29,149 nucleotides of DNA from positions 1 to 29,149 of the IMG/VR virus record IMGVR_UViG_3300008261_000296. The stretch is one strand, 5' to 3'. A model generated the notes under the pieces. The model searched no databases. It was not told the DNA's origin and worked only from the letters and a program-made list of their open reading frames with translations. Each line of letters opens with the position of its first letter. Position 1 is the stretch's first letter. Positions 17,040 to 23,331 of this stretch are shown piece after piece. Origin of the DNA: a virus. Position numbers and translations under genes: made by a program.

Positions 17040-17344
17040 TTTTCTAATTTTTCGACTAAGTTTAACAGCTTTTTCATTAGTGCTGTATTGTTCTCGATAA
17101 CATGGTTATTCGAGCTAAGTGTTTCCATCAAGGTTGTTCTGTCTTCAACGAGATAGTTCTCAAGTCTTTTTTCTAGGTCAACTATTCTTGTCTCGTTCTT
17201 TCGGTGCCATATAAAGAACTGCTTGCCCATGAAGTAGATAATTCCGATCATCAGTATGGCGAATAGTCCTAAGATTCCGTAATTTGTAAGATAGCTTACT
17301 TCTTGGGGTACTTGCAAAAACATGGGTCTAGTGTTTGTATTCAA
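17036..17344 (-). CDS. single-span membrane protein with coiled coil (holin or inner-membrane spanin candidate)
   Basis: 102 residues. One membrane segment near residues 21-44 (YGILGLFAILMIGIIYFMGK), then a basic patch (IWHRKNETR) and a long helical coiled coil (IVDLEKRLENYLVEDRTTLM to the end). It is next to the endolysin (ATGA overlap), in the lysis block. The topology suits an inner-membrane spanin or a small holin; I cannot tell which, and I see no lipoprotein partner. Confidence 0.55.
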   Translation of the reverse strand: MNTNTRPMFLQVPQEVSYLTNYGILGLFAILMIGIIYFMGKQFFIWHRKNETRIVDLEKRLENYLVEDRTTLMETLSSNNHVIENNTALMKKLLNLVEKLEK

Positions 17345-17519
17345 CTATTGGTAAGTATCTTACCCACCAACAGTCTAAATTTTTGTTTTCAAATATTTGG
17401 TACAGTGGTAAAATCCAATTCTTTTCTGCGTCTAGCAATGGTGTAAATGGCTTGAACTCATCGTAGTGCTTGCCATGTAAATACTTTCTTTCATCCTCAT
17501 CAAGTATTCCACCCAGCAT
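17328..17519 (-). CDS. small protein, paralogue of 17521-17745
   Basis: 63 residues. It aligns along most of its length with the next gene upstream: both have L-DE/TE near the start, a K-W/N-W motif followed by hydrophobic residues, and end in a W-VR/VK-YLP/DLP-I-Y pattern. The two genes are one base apart, so this looks like a tandem duplication. It overlaps the membrane-protein gene by 17 bp. Position between the adhesin and lysis genes suggests a fibre-associated or chaperone role, but I do not recognise the family. Confidence 0.6.
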   Translation of the reverse strand: MLGGILDEDERKYLHGKHYDEFKPFTPLLDAEKNWILPLYQIFENKNLDCWWVRYLPIVEYKH

Positions 17520-17520
17520 T

Positions 17521-17745
17521 TTATTGTATTTCTGGGTCTGGAGGTGATGGTTTTGGTTCGTATGGAATCATCGGCAGGTCTTTTACCCATTGAAATTCAG
17601 GATTTACGCAAAAGTCAATTTCTTCAACGCTGATTATCCAGTTATCGTTAAGGTCTTGTATTGGGTTAAAATAGCTGTCTTCATCATAAAGTTGACCGAC
17701 AAGCTCATTTTTTTGCGATTCTGTTAAAAGTCCTACTTCTATCAT
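17521..17745 (-). CDS. small protein after the Ig-repeat adhesin, paralogue of 17328-17519
   Basis: 74 residues: MIEVGLLTESQKNELVGQLY, then DEDSYFNPIQDLNDNWIIS and FQWVKDLPMIPYEPKPSPPD with a Pro-rich tail. The DSYFNPIQD...NWIIS...EF-WVKDLP pattern occurs in small proteins beside tail-fibre genes in other phages, as far as I recall. Its ATG overlaps the adhesin stop as ATGA, so the two are probably translated together. Function unknown; a fibre-assembly partner is a reasonable guess. Confidence 0.6.
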   Translation of the reverse strand: MIEVGLLTESQKNELVGQLYDEDSYFNPIQDLNDNWIISVEEIDFCVNPEFQWVKDLPMIPYEPKPSPPDPEIQ

Positions 17746-19097
17746 ACTTGTCTACCTAAAGTTGTTTGAAATGCCTGCACGGCTGTATAAAAATTCTGCA
17801 TTTCAGTACTAATCAATGGCTCACCATAAAAGGCAAAAGCTATTTGTTGTGTGCTAAATTGAGAAATAATGCCTACATCGTTATATGCACCAAGTGAAAA
17901 TGTTTGCACAGTTTCAGGTGATAATGCACTTGCAGTTACACTTCCAGCTTGAATTGTTGAATTATTATTTACGTACCATTGTGTTGTTGTACTTCTTGAA
18001 TTACCAATTAAACCTGTAACTCCAGCTATGCTATCGTTCCTATTTCCAGACCTAATATTTGAAGTAGTAGGCAATGTATTTATTACTCTAATCCAATAAA
18101 TGCCATTTCTTAATCCTGTTGATGTTTCAGTAGTACTTACTGCAAATGTTGGATTTGTTCTTAAATAAACACCATAGGATTGCAATCCAACAGATGTAGT
18201 ATCATCTGTATTAAAAAATGTATCTGCGTAGCCATTTGTTCCATTTGGCAGCGCCCCTGTACTACTATGCGTCCAACCCCCACTAAACACTAACCTAAAA
18301 GCTGCATTTGTATCTTGTGGGTCTTTCAAATTCCATTTATGCAATGCAGCCGTACCCCCGATAATCGGGTAAATGGCTTTCATCTTTGTCCAAATACCGA
18401 AGCCTTTAAGCGCCACAACTAAATTATTTATGGCTGTTAAATTTGTCGCACCCGTTAAACCACTTGCCGTGAAAAATGCTTGTGCGTCTGCATCAGTAAT
18501 TGTAAGTGAGTTACTTGTTGCTTCCGCTGAGCCTGCTATATTTGTTGCTGTTACAGCGCAGGTTATTGCAAATGTTGCATCAGCTTGGACGAGTGTATAT
18601 GTTGATGAGGTAGCACTTGCTATGTTGCTCCCATTTCTTTTCCATTGGTAGGCATAAGTTATTGTTGGAGTTCCGGTCCATGTACCAGTGGTACTTGACA
18701 ATGTTTGACCTACTACGGCTGTACCTGATATAACAGGAGCAACTGTGTTAACTGGCGCTGTTGCTGTTCCAGTTATTGAATTGCTAGTAGCGCTTGCAGC
18801 TCCAAAGGCATTTGTTGCTGTTACTTCGCAAGTAATTGCTTGATTGTAATCAGCTGCTACAAGTACATAGGTTGAATTTGTTTCACCTACAATGTCAACA
18901 CCTGCTCTTTTCCATTGATAGCTATATGTTATTACCGGATCTCCTACCCATGTTCCGGTGGTACTGGATAGGGTAGAGCCAATTACGCTACTACCTGAGA
19001 TGACAGGAGCGACAGTATTTGACGGTGGTATTCCTCCACCGCCTCCTGCGTTCCTTGTCTTTGACATTATTGTATTTGTAATTGTTACTGTTAGCAT
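17742..19097 (-). CDS. virion adhesin with two Ig-like repeats and a lectin-like C-terminus
   Basis: 451 residues from ATG 19097. A second ATG (codon 11, 19067; MSKTRNAGGGGG) follows an A-rich leader and may be the true start. After a Gly-rich linker, two Ig-like repeats of about 83 residues (about 28-109 and 118-200) share the phrases NTVAPVISG, LSSTTGTW and YQWKR, ending in AITC-VTATN. The remaining part (about 205-451), with ALHKWNLKDPQDTNAAFRLV and a beta-rich run, resembles a LamG/concanavalin-type carbohydrate-binding domain. This is likely a surface fibre or decoration that binds host glycans. The near-identity of the two repeats suggests recent duplication. Confidence 0.75.
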   Translation of the reverse strand: MLTVTITNTIMSKTRNAGGGGGIPPSNTVAPVISGSSVIGSTLSSTTGTWVGDPVITYSYQWKRAGVDIVGETNSTYVLVAADYNQAITCEVTATNAFGAASATSNSITGTATAPVNTVAPVISGTAVVGQTLSSTTGTWTGTPTITYAYQWKRNGSNIASATSSTYTLVQADATFAITCAVTATNIAGSAEATSNSLTITDADAQAFFTASGLTGATNLTAINNLVVALKGFGIWTKMKAIYPIIGGTAALHKWNLKDPQDTNAAFRLVFSGGWTHSSTGALPNGTNGYADTFFNTDDTTSVGLQSYGVYLRTNPTFAVSTTETSTGLRNGIYWIRVINTLPTTSNIRSGNRNDSIAGVTGLIGNSRSTTTQWYVNNNSTIQAGSVTASALSPETVQTFSLGAYNDVGIISQFSTQQIAFAFYGEPLISTEMQNFYTAVQAFQTTLGRQV

Positions 19098-19586
19098 TTA
19101 CCAAAGAGCTAATATGTCAGCAGATGTTCCTGTATTCCATACTTTTACTACCTGAACAGGTAAGAATGAGCCATTTTGTACGTCAACAAAAGTCACCTTA
19201 TCATTCCCTGCTGTTGTTACCTCAACATCACCACCTGTGCCTACATAAAGCACACAGCCTGTGTTTTGACCACCTGCCATTGGGCTTGACTGATAGATGA
19301 CATAAGCCTCTGGTGAAGCTGTAAAGATGTTATCATTCAGTGTCAATATTGTTGGTGTAGCCGGAGATACATCTGTAATTGTGGCAGAGGCTCCTGTTGC
19401 TGTGTTATAGACAATATTACCAGGATAAATTTGCAGCGCAGGAAAATTTTTAGTTCCATCAATCAATTGGTTCAATGCATCTGCTGATGTTGTTCCTGAC
19501 GTAGCTACTGCCGGATATGGAATGTCAGCATTATCTGATTTATATACCTCAAGCGCTCTGCTTGGTTGTATTCTTACGTTTGCCAT
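19098..19586 (-). CDS. virion structural protein, decoration or head-fibre type
   Basis: 162 residues, beta-rich. It starts MANVRIQPSRALEVYKSDNA, then IPYPAVATSGTTS, and ends TFVDVQNGSFLPVQVVKVWN, TGTSADILALW. This small beta protein type, with the 'GSFLPVQVVKVW' ending, is widespread among environmental phages and is usually annotated as structural; capsid decoration is a fair guess. The stop abuts the ATG of the adhesin gene. Confidence 0.65.
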   Translation of the reverse strand: MANVRIQPSRALEVYKSDNADIPYPAVATSGTTSADALNQLIDGTKNFPALQIYPGNIVYNTATGASATITDVSPATPTILTLNDNIFTASPEAYVIYQSSPMAGGQNTGCVLYVGTGGDVEVTTAGNDKVTFVDVQNGSFLPVQVVKVWNTGTSADILALW

Positions 19587-19589
19587 TTT

Positions 19590-19754
19590 TTATTTTTTAT
19601 CGTATGGAAATATTCTGTTTAATGTATCTCTTCGCTCTTCGCATCCGCAGTCCTCTATGCCAATTCCATTTATTACTGTCTTGACTACTGTTTTTACGCC
19701 TGTAGCTCTTAGTATTTTCTCTACAGTATCACCTAGTCCTTTGCTCTTGCTCAT
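19590..19754 (-). CDS. small basic protein with CGC motif
   Basis: 54 residues, found by reading the sequence: MSKSKGLGDTVEKILRATGV, KTVVKTVINGIGIEDCGCEE, RRDTLNRIFPYDKK. Its ATG overlaps the stop of the 111-residue gene as ATGA, and its stop is three bases before the next ATG. The DCGC-ERR-LN..FPY ending is typical of small proteins in Bacteroidota phages, where the cysteines may bind a metal. Function unknown; probably virion-associated like its neighbours. Confidence 0.65.
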   Translation of the reverse strand: MSKSKGLGDTVEKILRATGVKTVVKTVINGIGIEDCGCEERRDTLNRIFPYDKK

Positions 19755-20086
19755 GCTTTTGATATTTTGTTACCCATACCAACTCTTGACTTCTCAGCTT
19801 TCTTCGCTCTTAGCTCTGATGCTGTCATCTCGCCTTTGGTCTTTGGTGTCTGTGATGAAATCTTCTTTGTTGGTCGGCAGTACTCATTCTTCCCTCCTGC
19901 ACCGCAAGGTTTATTTGTCTTTGTGTCAACCCAGTTCTCCTTATCCCATCTCTTCAGGCTTGTACCCTTCTCTGACTTCACCACATTGCCACTTGCTTTG
20001 CGGCACTTGGCTATTGCCTGTGACGCTCTTGCCGATGGAAATACATCGTACTGTGCTTTGACTTTATTGTAGCAGGAGTCTTTCAT
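19751..20086 (-). CDS. DUF5872-like small basic protein
   Basis: 111 residues, Lys-rich. The first 30 residues (MKDSCYNKVKAQYDVFPSAR then ASQAIAKCRKASG) are a short helical unit found in many phage and giant-virus proteins, followed by GTSLKRWDKENWVDTKTNKP and CGAGGKNEYCRPTKKISSQT, which resembles DUF5872. The conserved cysteines (CGAGG...YC) suggest a small zinc- or disulfide-stabilised module. It overlaps both neighbours (ATGA and TAATG). Role unknown; high charge suggests nucleic-acid binding or packaging inside the virion. Confidence 0.65.
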   Translation of the reverse strand: MKDSCYNKVKAQYDVFPSARASQAIAKCRKASGNVVKSEKGTSLKRWDKENWVDTKTNKPCGAGGKNEYCRPTKKISSQTPKTKGEMTASELRAKKAEKSRVGMGNKISKA

Positions 20087-20376
20087 TAGTATTTGCCTTG
20101 TCGTCCTTTAGGGTTACTTGCTGTGCTACCACCTGGTCCGGCCCATAGCTTTTTGCAGGCCCAATATTTTGGTGTTAGCTTATCGTCAGCCTCAGCGCAT
20201 CCATGTCTCGCTTTAAAGCTCTTTCGTGCTGCCGCTGAGTAGTTATGGCCATAGCCTTTTGCTCCAAAATGTAGCAGCTTCTCCTGGCCATTGGCGCAAG
20301 CCTTGACCATCATCTTCTTGCCAGGTCTATCTGAGGACACCGGCTTATTGCAGCTCATTTTGGATTTGTTGGCCAT
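20086..20376 (-). CDS. small basic Cys/Lys-rich phage protein
   Basis: 96 residues. The core LLHFGAKGYGHNYSAAARKS then FKARHGCAEADDKLTPKYWA, CKKLWAGPGGST is a recognisable module found in many phages and some giant viruses, often next to DUF5872-like proteins as here. It is strongly basic, with five cysteines. I know of no established function; DNA-binding or virion-internal roles are plausible. One-base overlaps (TAATG) join it to both neighbours. Confidence 0.65.
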   Translation of the reverse strand: MANKSKMSCNKPVSSDRPGKKMMVKACANGQEKLLHFGAKGYGHNYSAAARKSFKARHGCAEADDKLTPKYWACKKLWAGPGGSTASNPKGRQGKY

Positions 20377-20531
20377 TACTTCTTGTACTTTAGGCTTGTA
20401 TATGCTCTGTCTGTGATGCCATCTTCTCCTTGTGGTACCTTTGGAGTCTCCTCAACCACAACTTCTTGTACAGTCTCTTCAACTTGTACTGTCTCCTCTA
20501 CAGCTTCCTCGATTTTTTTAGTCTTTGCCAT
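20376..20531 (-). CDS. short acidic/basic protein with Glu-Val repeats
   Basis: 51 residues, found by reading the sequence: MAKTKKIEEAVEETVQVEET, VQEVVVEETPKVPQGEDGIT, DRAYTSLKYKK. The N-terminal part repeats EETVQ/VEET units, while the C-terminal DRAYTSLKYKK end is basic. It shares a TAATG overlap with the next gene. I do not recognise a family; it is probably a virion-associated or assembly protein like the rest of the block. Confidence 0.55.
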   Translation of the reverse strand: MAKTKKIEEAVEETVQVEETVQEVVVEETPKVPQGEDGITDRAYTSLKYKK

Positions 20532-20536
20532 GATAT

Positions 20537-20800
20537 TTATTTTAATGTTGCTCTATTTGTTAATGGGTTGTACTTATACTCTGATGGGCTATGCTTTGTT
20601 TTCTTCGATGCCCTATCTATTGCTCGCTCTGCGGCTGTCATAGCATTTCGCTTTTGACCCTTCTTTGTGAGCGTTCCGTTTTGGTTCATGTCGCCTCTCT
20701 TTTTTAAAATATCGACAGCCAATTTCATAGATCCTACCTGCGATGCCAATCTACTGACTAATTGATTCTCGCCCATATACTTTTGACTGTCGATTTTCAT
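20537..20800 (-). CDS. small basic protein with AERAIDRASK motif
   Basis: 87 residues. The C-terminal half (MTAAERAIDRASKKTKHSPS then EYKYNPLTNRATLK) is a short basic module found in many phage proteins beside the DUF5872-type genes. The N-terminus is helical (MKIDSQKYMGENQLVSRLAS). Strong positive charge suggests DNA binding or packaging in the capsid. Its start overlaps the stop of the preceding gene (TAATG). Confidence 0.6.
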   Translation of the reverse strand: MKIDSQKYMGENQLVSRLASQVGSMKLAVDILKKRGDMNQNGTLTKKGQKRNAMTAAERAIDRASKKTKHSPSEYKYNPLTNRATLK

Positions 20801-20955
20801 TAGTATCCCTTTTTAGAAGGCATTGCTTTCTTAGCAGCGCCTGCCATTACCTTTTTGGTAGCGCCTTTTTTAGGCATAGCCTTTGGCATTTCCTTTGCAC
20901 CACCTGGAGCCTGCAAGCGAGAAGACATTGGTAGGTTTGGAGTTGACTTTTTCAT
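20800..20955 (-). CDS. short Lys/Pro/Ala-rich basic protein
   Basis: 51 residues, found by reading the sequence: MKKSTPNLPMSSRLQAPGGA, KEMPKAMPKKGATKKVMAGA, AKKAMPSKKGY. It has no hydrophobic core and would be disordered, with a histone-tail-like composition that suggests DNA binding in the virion. Repeats of K-x-MP-K are visible. One-base overlap with the next gene. Function unknown. Confidence 0.55.
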   Translation of the reverse strand: MKKSTPNLPMSSRLQAPGGAKEMPKAMPKKGATKKVMAGAAKKAMPSKKGY

Positions 20956-20978
20956 AATAATTCGAATTTTATGGTTAA

Positions 20979-21248
20979 TTATTCTTCAGATCCACCTCTG
21001 AATTGCATACCGAGATTGCCCTTTAAAGTACCAAGACCTTGGATTTTTGGCATACCTGCCTGTCTAGCTTTGCCTCTACCGGCCATTTCCTTCAATCTGA
21101 CGTTCTCATTCTGCAAATCCCTGATCATTTTGACCTGATTGTTCTTAAATGAGATGTCATTAAGGCCTGTGCCTAAGTCAATTTTGTCATAACTATATGA
21201 TTTTGACTCAGTTTTCTCCTCTTTCTTGGTTTCTTTTTGCTTTCCCAT
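20979..21248 (-). CDS. small charged protein at the head of the small-gene operon
   Basis: 89 residues, Lys/Glu-rich N-terminus (KQKETKKEEKTESKSYSYDK), a central coiled-coil-like helix (VKMIRDLQNENVRLKEMAG) and a Gly/Arg-rich tail ending FRGGSEE. Not recognised. It is the first gene of a minus-strand transcript whose candidate -7 element (21271-21278) is one arm of an inverted repeat shared with the divergent winged-helix gene. Confidence 0.55.
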   Translation of the reverse strand: MGKQKETKKEEKTESKSYSYDKIDLGTGLNDISFKNNQVKMIRDLQNENVRLKEMAGRGKARQAGMPKIQGLGTLKGNLGMQFRGGSEE

Positions 21249-21270
21249 GACAAATTATATTTATTGGGGT

Positions 21271-21301
21271 CAAATATAATAAGTTTTTCTGATTATATTT
21301 G
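21271..21301. promoter_or_regulatory. divergent promoter with perfect 10-bp inverted repeat
   Basis: CAAATATAAT (21271-21280) and ATTATATTTG (21292-21301) are exact reverse complements separated by 11 nt. Each arm contains a TATATTTG that fits the Bacteroidota -7 consensus: the left arm faces the small-gene operon (start 21248), the right arm the winged-helix gene (start 21328). No good TTG boxes are seen. The symmetry suggests an operator as well as two promoters. Confidence 0.6.
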
Positions 21302-21327
21302 TAAAAAATTTCATAAAATTTAATCTA

Positions 21328-21771
21328 ATGAACGAAGCATCAAAAAATTACCTGAAATACTGGAAAGTTATACGCCAGTATTACAAAGCTAAGCACAAAG
21401 TTAGCCAAGCGGACCTAGATGTCCTGCTTTTTATGTACTCAGAGAACTATTTTACCAGGGAAAGGTTCGATAGATACAATAGAATCCTCACATGGGACCG
21501 ATATCGCTTTGATAAGATGCTCAAAGATGGTTGGTTTGAGGTATTTAGGCCCAAGGAGGGCAAGAAAAGGACTGTCTATAAGATGACAGGCAAGGGAAGA
21601 CACCTTGTGAGTGACATTTACAGGAAGCTTAATGGAGAAGAGATACCAACAAGCAAGAGTAACAACCCCATGTTTTTGAGGAAGGTCAGATATACCCACA
21701 AGGTGTACAAGAATATGATAATAGAGATGAATGAGTTTATTCAACAACAACGACGTCAATCTCCCGAATGA
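21328..21771 (+). CDS. winged-helix DNA-binding-type protein
   Basis: 147 residues, the only plus-strand gene left of the control region. It has helical YLKYWKVIRQYYKAKHKVSQ, then ADLDVLLFMYSENYFTRERF, a likely recognition helix around DRYRFDKMLKDGWFEVFRPK and a wing-like KKRTVYKMTGKGRHLVSDIY. This arrangement fits a MarR-like winged-helix fold. The leader TTTAATCTAATG is A/T-rich without Shine-Dalgarno. It faces the small-protein operon across an inverted repeat, so auto-repression or control of that operon is a natural inference. Its 3' end overlaps groES by 35 bp in opposite orientation. Confidence 0.65.
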   Translation: MNEASKNYLKYWKVIRQYYKAKHKVSQADLDVLLFMYSENYFTRERFDRYNRILTWDRYRFDKMLKDGWFEVFRPKEGKKRTVYKMTGKGRHLVSDIYRKLNGEEIPTSKSNNPMFLRKVRYTHKVYKNMIIEMNEFIQQQRRQSPE

Positions 21772-21994
21772 TGGTATGCTGCTCATTGTTGATGATCATC
21801 GTGAATGAGTGACCTTTGTCGTAGTACACTACATCGCCTTCTTTGATGACGGTCACGTCAGTACCTGGCTTGATAACTTTACCCTTTTTATATCTGAACT
21901 GGCTCGCATCTTCTCCTGATAGAATGATGCCTGAGTCAGTTTTTATCTCCTCGTCAATAGCGGAGACCACTATGTATTTGCCAATTGGTTGCAT
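21737..21994 (-). CDS. groES: co-chaperonin GroES
   Basis: 85 residues, slightly shorter than the bacterial 95. N-terminus MQPIGKYIVVSAIDEEIKTD, then the mobile loop SGIILSG that binds GroEL, KGKVIKPGTDVTVIKEGDVV and the ending NEQHTIIREIDVVVVE match GroES throughout. It would cap the phage GroEL ring to allow folding. It lies two genes downstream of groEL in the minus-strand direction, with the SleB-like gene and a terminator between, and overlaps the winged-helix gene tail to tail by 35 bp. The acidic-hydrophobic roof loop is short (YYDKGHS). Confidence 0.88.
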   Translation of the reverse strand: MQPIGKYIVVSAIDEEIKTDSGIILSGEDASQFRYKKGKVIKPGTDVTVIKEGDVVYYDKGHSFTMIINNEQHTIIREIDVVVVE

Positions 21995-22004
21995 TTGATT
22001 AAAT

Positions 22005-22511
22005 TTATGGTAATAAGAAAAATGTTACGTCACCTATTTTTTTGTATTGCCTCAGTGTTTTGAACCAGACTCTAGCCTTTTGTGATATGATACCCATATT
22101 GCAGAAGGCATATATCCTTGGCTCCCCCTTTCTGATGCCATTCTTTACAATGTCAATAGCTATCTTTTTGTGCGTGACTGTAGGCTCAGCCTTCCACCAA
22201 ATATAGTTCTCTTTATTTACACCGGAGAAAGCTTTAGGCCGAAGGATTGCCTTTGTGATGCTGATGCCATACATCTCGGCATGGACCACTGCCGTTATCG
22301 CCATCAGGCGCAGCCCCTCTGTATCTGTCGAGTCAGGTGTCTCTGACATGAGCATCTTTGCTAGCCAGTCAACGTCAGTCCATTTTGACTTTGGCTTTTT
22401 GTTGATAGACCAATTCTTAAACTCTGCTTTTATGAAAATAGCTGGGGCAGGTCTTGAATTGGATAGAGATGATGTCGCAATAAGCAGGATAAATAATAGT
22501 ACATTTCGCAT
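22005..22511 (-). CDS. secreted SleB-like cell-wall hydrolase
   Basis: 168 residues. A signal peptide is clear (MRNVLLFILLIATSSLSNS). The remainder (from about residue 45) follows the cell-wall hydrolase SleB fold: WLAKMLMSETPDSTDTEGLR with the catalytic-type Glu, LMAITAVVHAEMYGISITKA, and KAFSGVN, then RIYAFCNMGIISQKARVWF. These enzymes cut the glycan strand of peptidoglycan. A signal peptide means it can be exported without a holin, unlike the YkuD-type endolysin of the lysis block. It begins 19 bp past a terminator and has a leader with TTTAATCTAATG. Confidence 0.7.
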   Translation of the reverse strand: MRNVLLFILLIATSSLSNSRPAPAIFIKAEFKNWSINKKPKSKWTDVDWLAKMLMSETPDSTDTEGLRLMAITAVVHAEMYGISITKAILRPKAFSGVNKENYIWWKAEPTVTHKKIAIDIVKNGIRKGEPRIYAFCNMGIISQKARVWFKTLRQYKKIGDVTFFLLP

Positions 22512-22530
22512 TAGATTAAATTTAAATTAG

Positions 22531-22560
22531 AAAAAAAAGGGCTGGGCATTGACCCAACCC
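22531..22560 (-). terminator. rho-independent terminator after the synthetase-like gene
   Basis: On the minus strand GGGTTGGG (22553-22560) pairs with CCCAGCCC (22539-22546), with one G-T wobble and a 6-nt loop, followed by eight T residues. It closes the groEL transcript before the SleB-like gene. Confidence 0.85.
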
Positions 22561-22583
22561 CCTTCACTTTAAAAACCGAAAAA

Positions 22584-22772
22584 CTAATCAATAAGTTTGC
22601 TCATCTCCATCGCTCTGATGAGTCGGGTTATCCCGATGCCACCGCCTACGCGTGGGATGAATTTATTTTGCAAGAACTCCTCAAGCTCAGCCATCACTCT
22701 GCTATAACTGAACAGGTCGAATAGCTTCTCAGCGTATTTGCCTCCCTCGATAGAGAAGAATGTTGTCCTCAT
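22584..22772 (-). CDS. C-terminal fragment of class II aminoacyl-tRNA-synthetase-like protein
   Basis: 62 residues from an ATG overlapping the preceding stop (ATGA). It contains the class II motif 3 (PRVGGGIGITRLIRAMEMSK), preceded by SIEGGKYAEKLFDLFSYSRV. The same frame continues upstream of the ATG as TDSAERSCDIEQ, matching the segment expected just before it in the family, so this is the rest of the 22769-23329 protein in another frame and not a free-standing gene. Confidence 0.6.
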   Translation of the reverse strand: MRTTFFSIEGGKYAEKLFDLFSYSRVMAELEEFLQNKFIPRVGGGIGITRLIRAMEMSKLID

Positions 22773-23329
22773 CTGCTCGATGTCGCAGCTGCGCTCAGCA
22801 GAATCAGTAGTACTGCGTCAGATACGTCTTGGTAAAGCTTTGTCTCTGTGTCATCCTCAATGATGCTGACACCATACTCATCGCATATGTCCTCGTAGTT
22901 TCTGATAGCATGGTCTTTGAAGCCAAGAAACTCAATAAGCTCGATCTCCATTATTGCCAGCTCAGTTATTGTCCCATGAAACTCAAACTCAAACATCGGG
23001 AATATCATGCAGTGCCTACCCTCAATTGGGTCCTCCTCATTGCGGTAGCTTGTTGATAGACAGTAGAATCCTCTTTGCTCCGGCTGTGTCAGCAGCTCAT
23101 GCTCTAACCACATCTGCCCCGTCTGCGGTAGCGGATAGATGTTGTGGTTGTAGGTGAATTGAGCAATGCTATGCGGATTCTCGCAAGCCGCAAGTATTGA
23201 CAACCTGTTCTGCGTATGCACCTCAAGGAAGCCCTTGCTGTCAAAGAACTGTCTGAGCTTCTTAACAACAGCCGTAAATTTTTTCGCATCAATATGCGGA
23301 TAGAAAGACGAATGGAGTGAATGTTTCAT
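22769..23329 (-). CDS. class II aminoacyl-tRNA-synthetase-like protein, N-terminal part (broken gene)
   Basis: 186 residues. It resembles the catalytic core of the AsnRS/AspRS/LysRS type, without the anticodon-binding domain. Motif 1 region: VVKKLRQFFDSKGFLEVHTQ (21-40). Motif 2: TSYRNEEDPIEGRHCMIFPM then FEFEFHG (about 93-119), including the Arg that grips ATP. The last 15 residues after VSDAVLL are out of frame, and motif 3 lies in the following frame (22584-22772). Compared with the family, about 30-40 residues seem to be missing at the junction. It could be an asparagine-synthetase-A-like amidotransferase relative or a tRNA/peptide ligase. It lies just downstream of groEL. Confidence 0.7.
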   Translation of the reverse strand: MKHSLHSSFYPHIDAKKFTAVVKKLRQFFDSKGFLEVHTQNRLSILAACENPHSIAQFTYNHNIYPLPQTGQMWLEHELLTQPEQRGFYCLSTSYRNEEDPIEGRHCMIFPMFEFEFHGTITELAIMEIELIEFLGFKDHAIRNYEDICDEYGVSIIEDDTETKLYQDVSDAVLLILLSAAATSSR

Positions 23330-23331
23330 TA

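Noticed and set aside
19522-20061. 179-residue plus-strand reading frame
   Set aside because: Antisense shadow across three well-packed minus-strand genes; Ser/Leu/Pro-rich with no domain.
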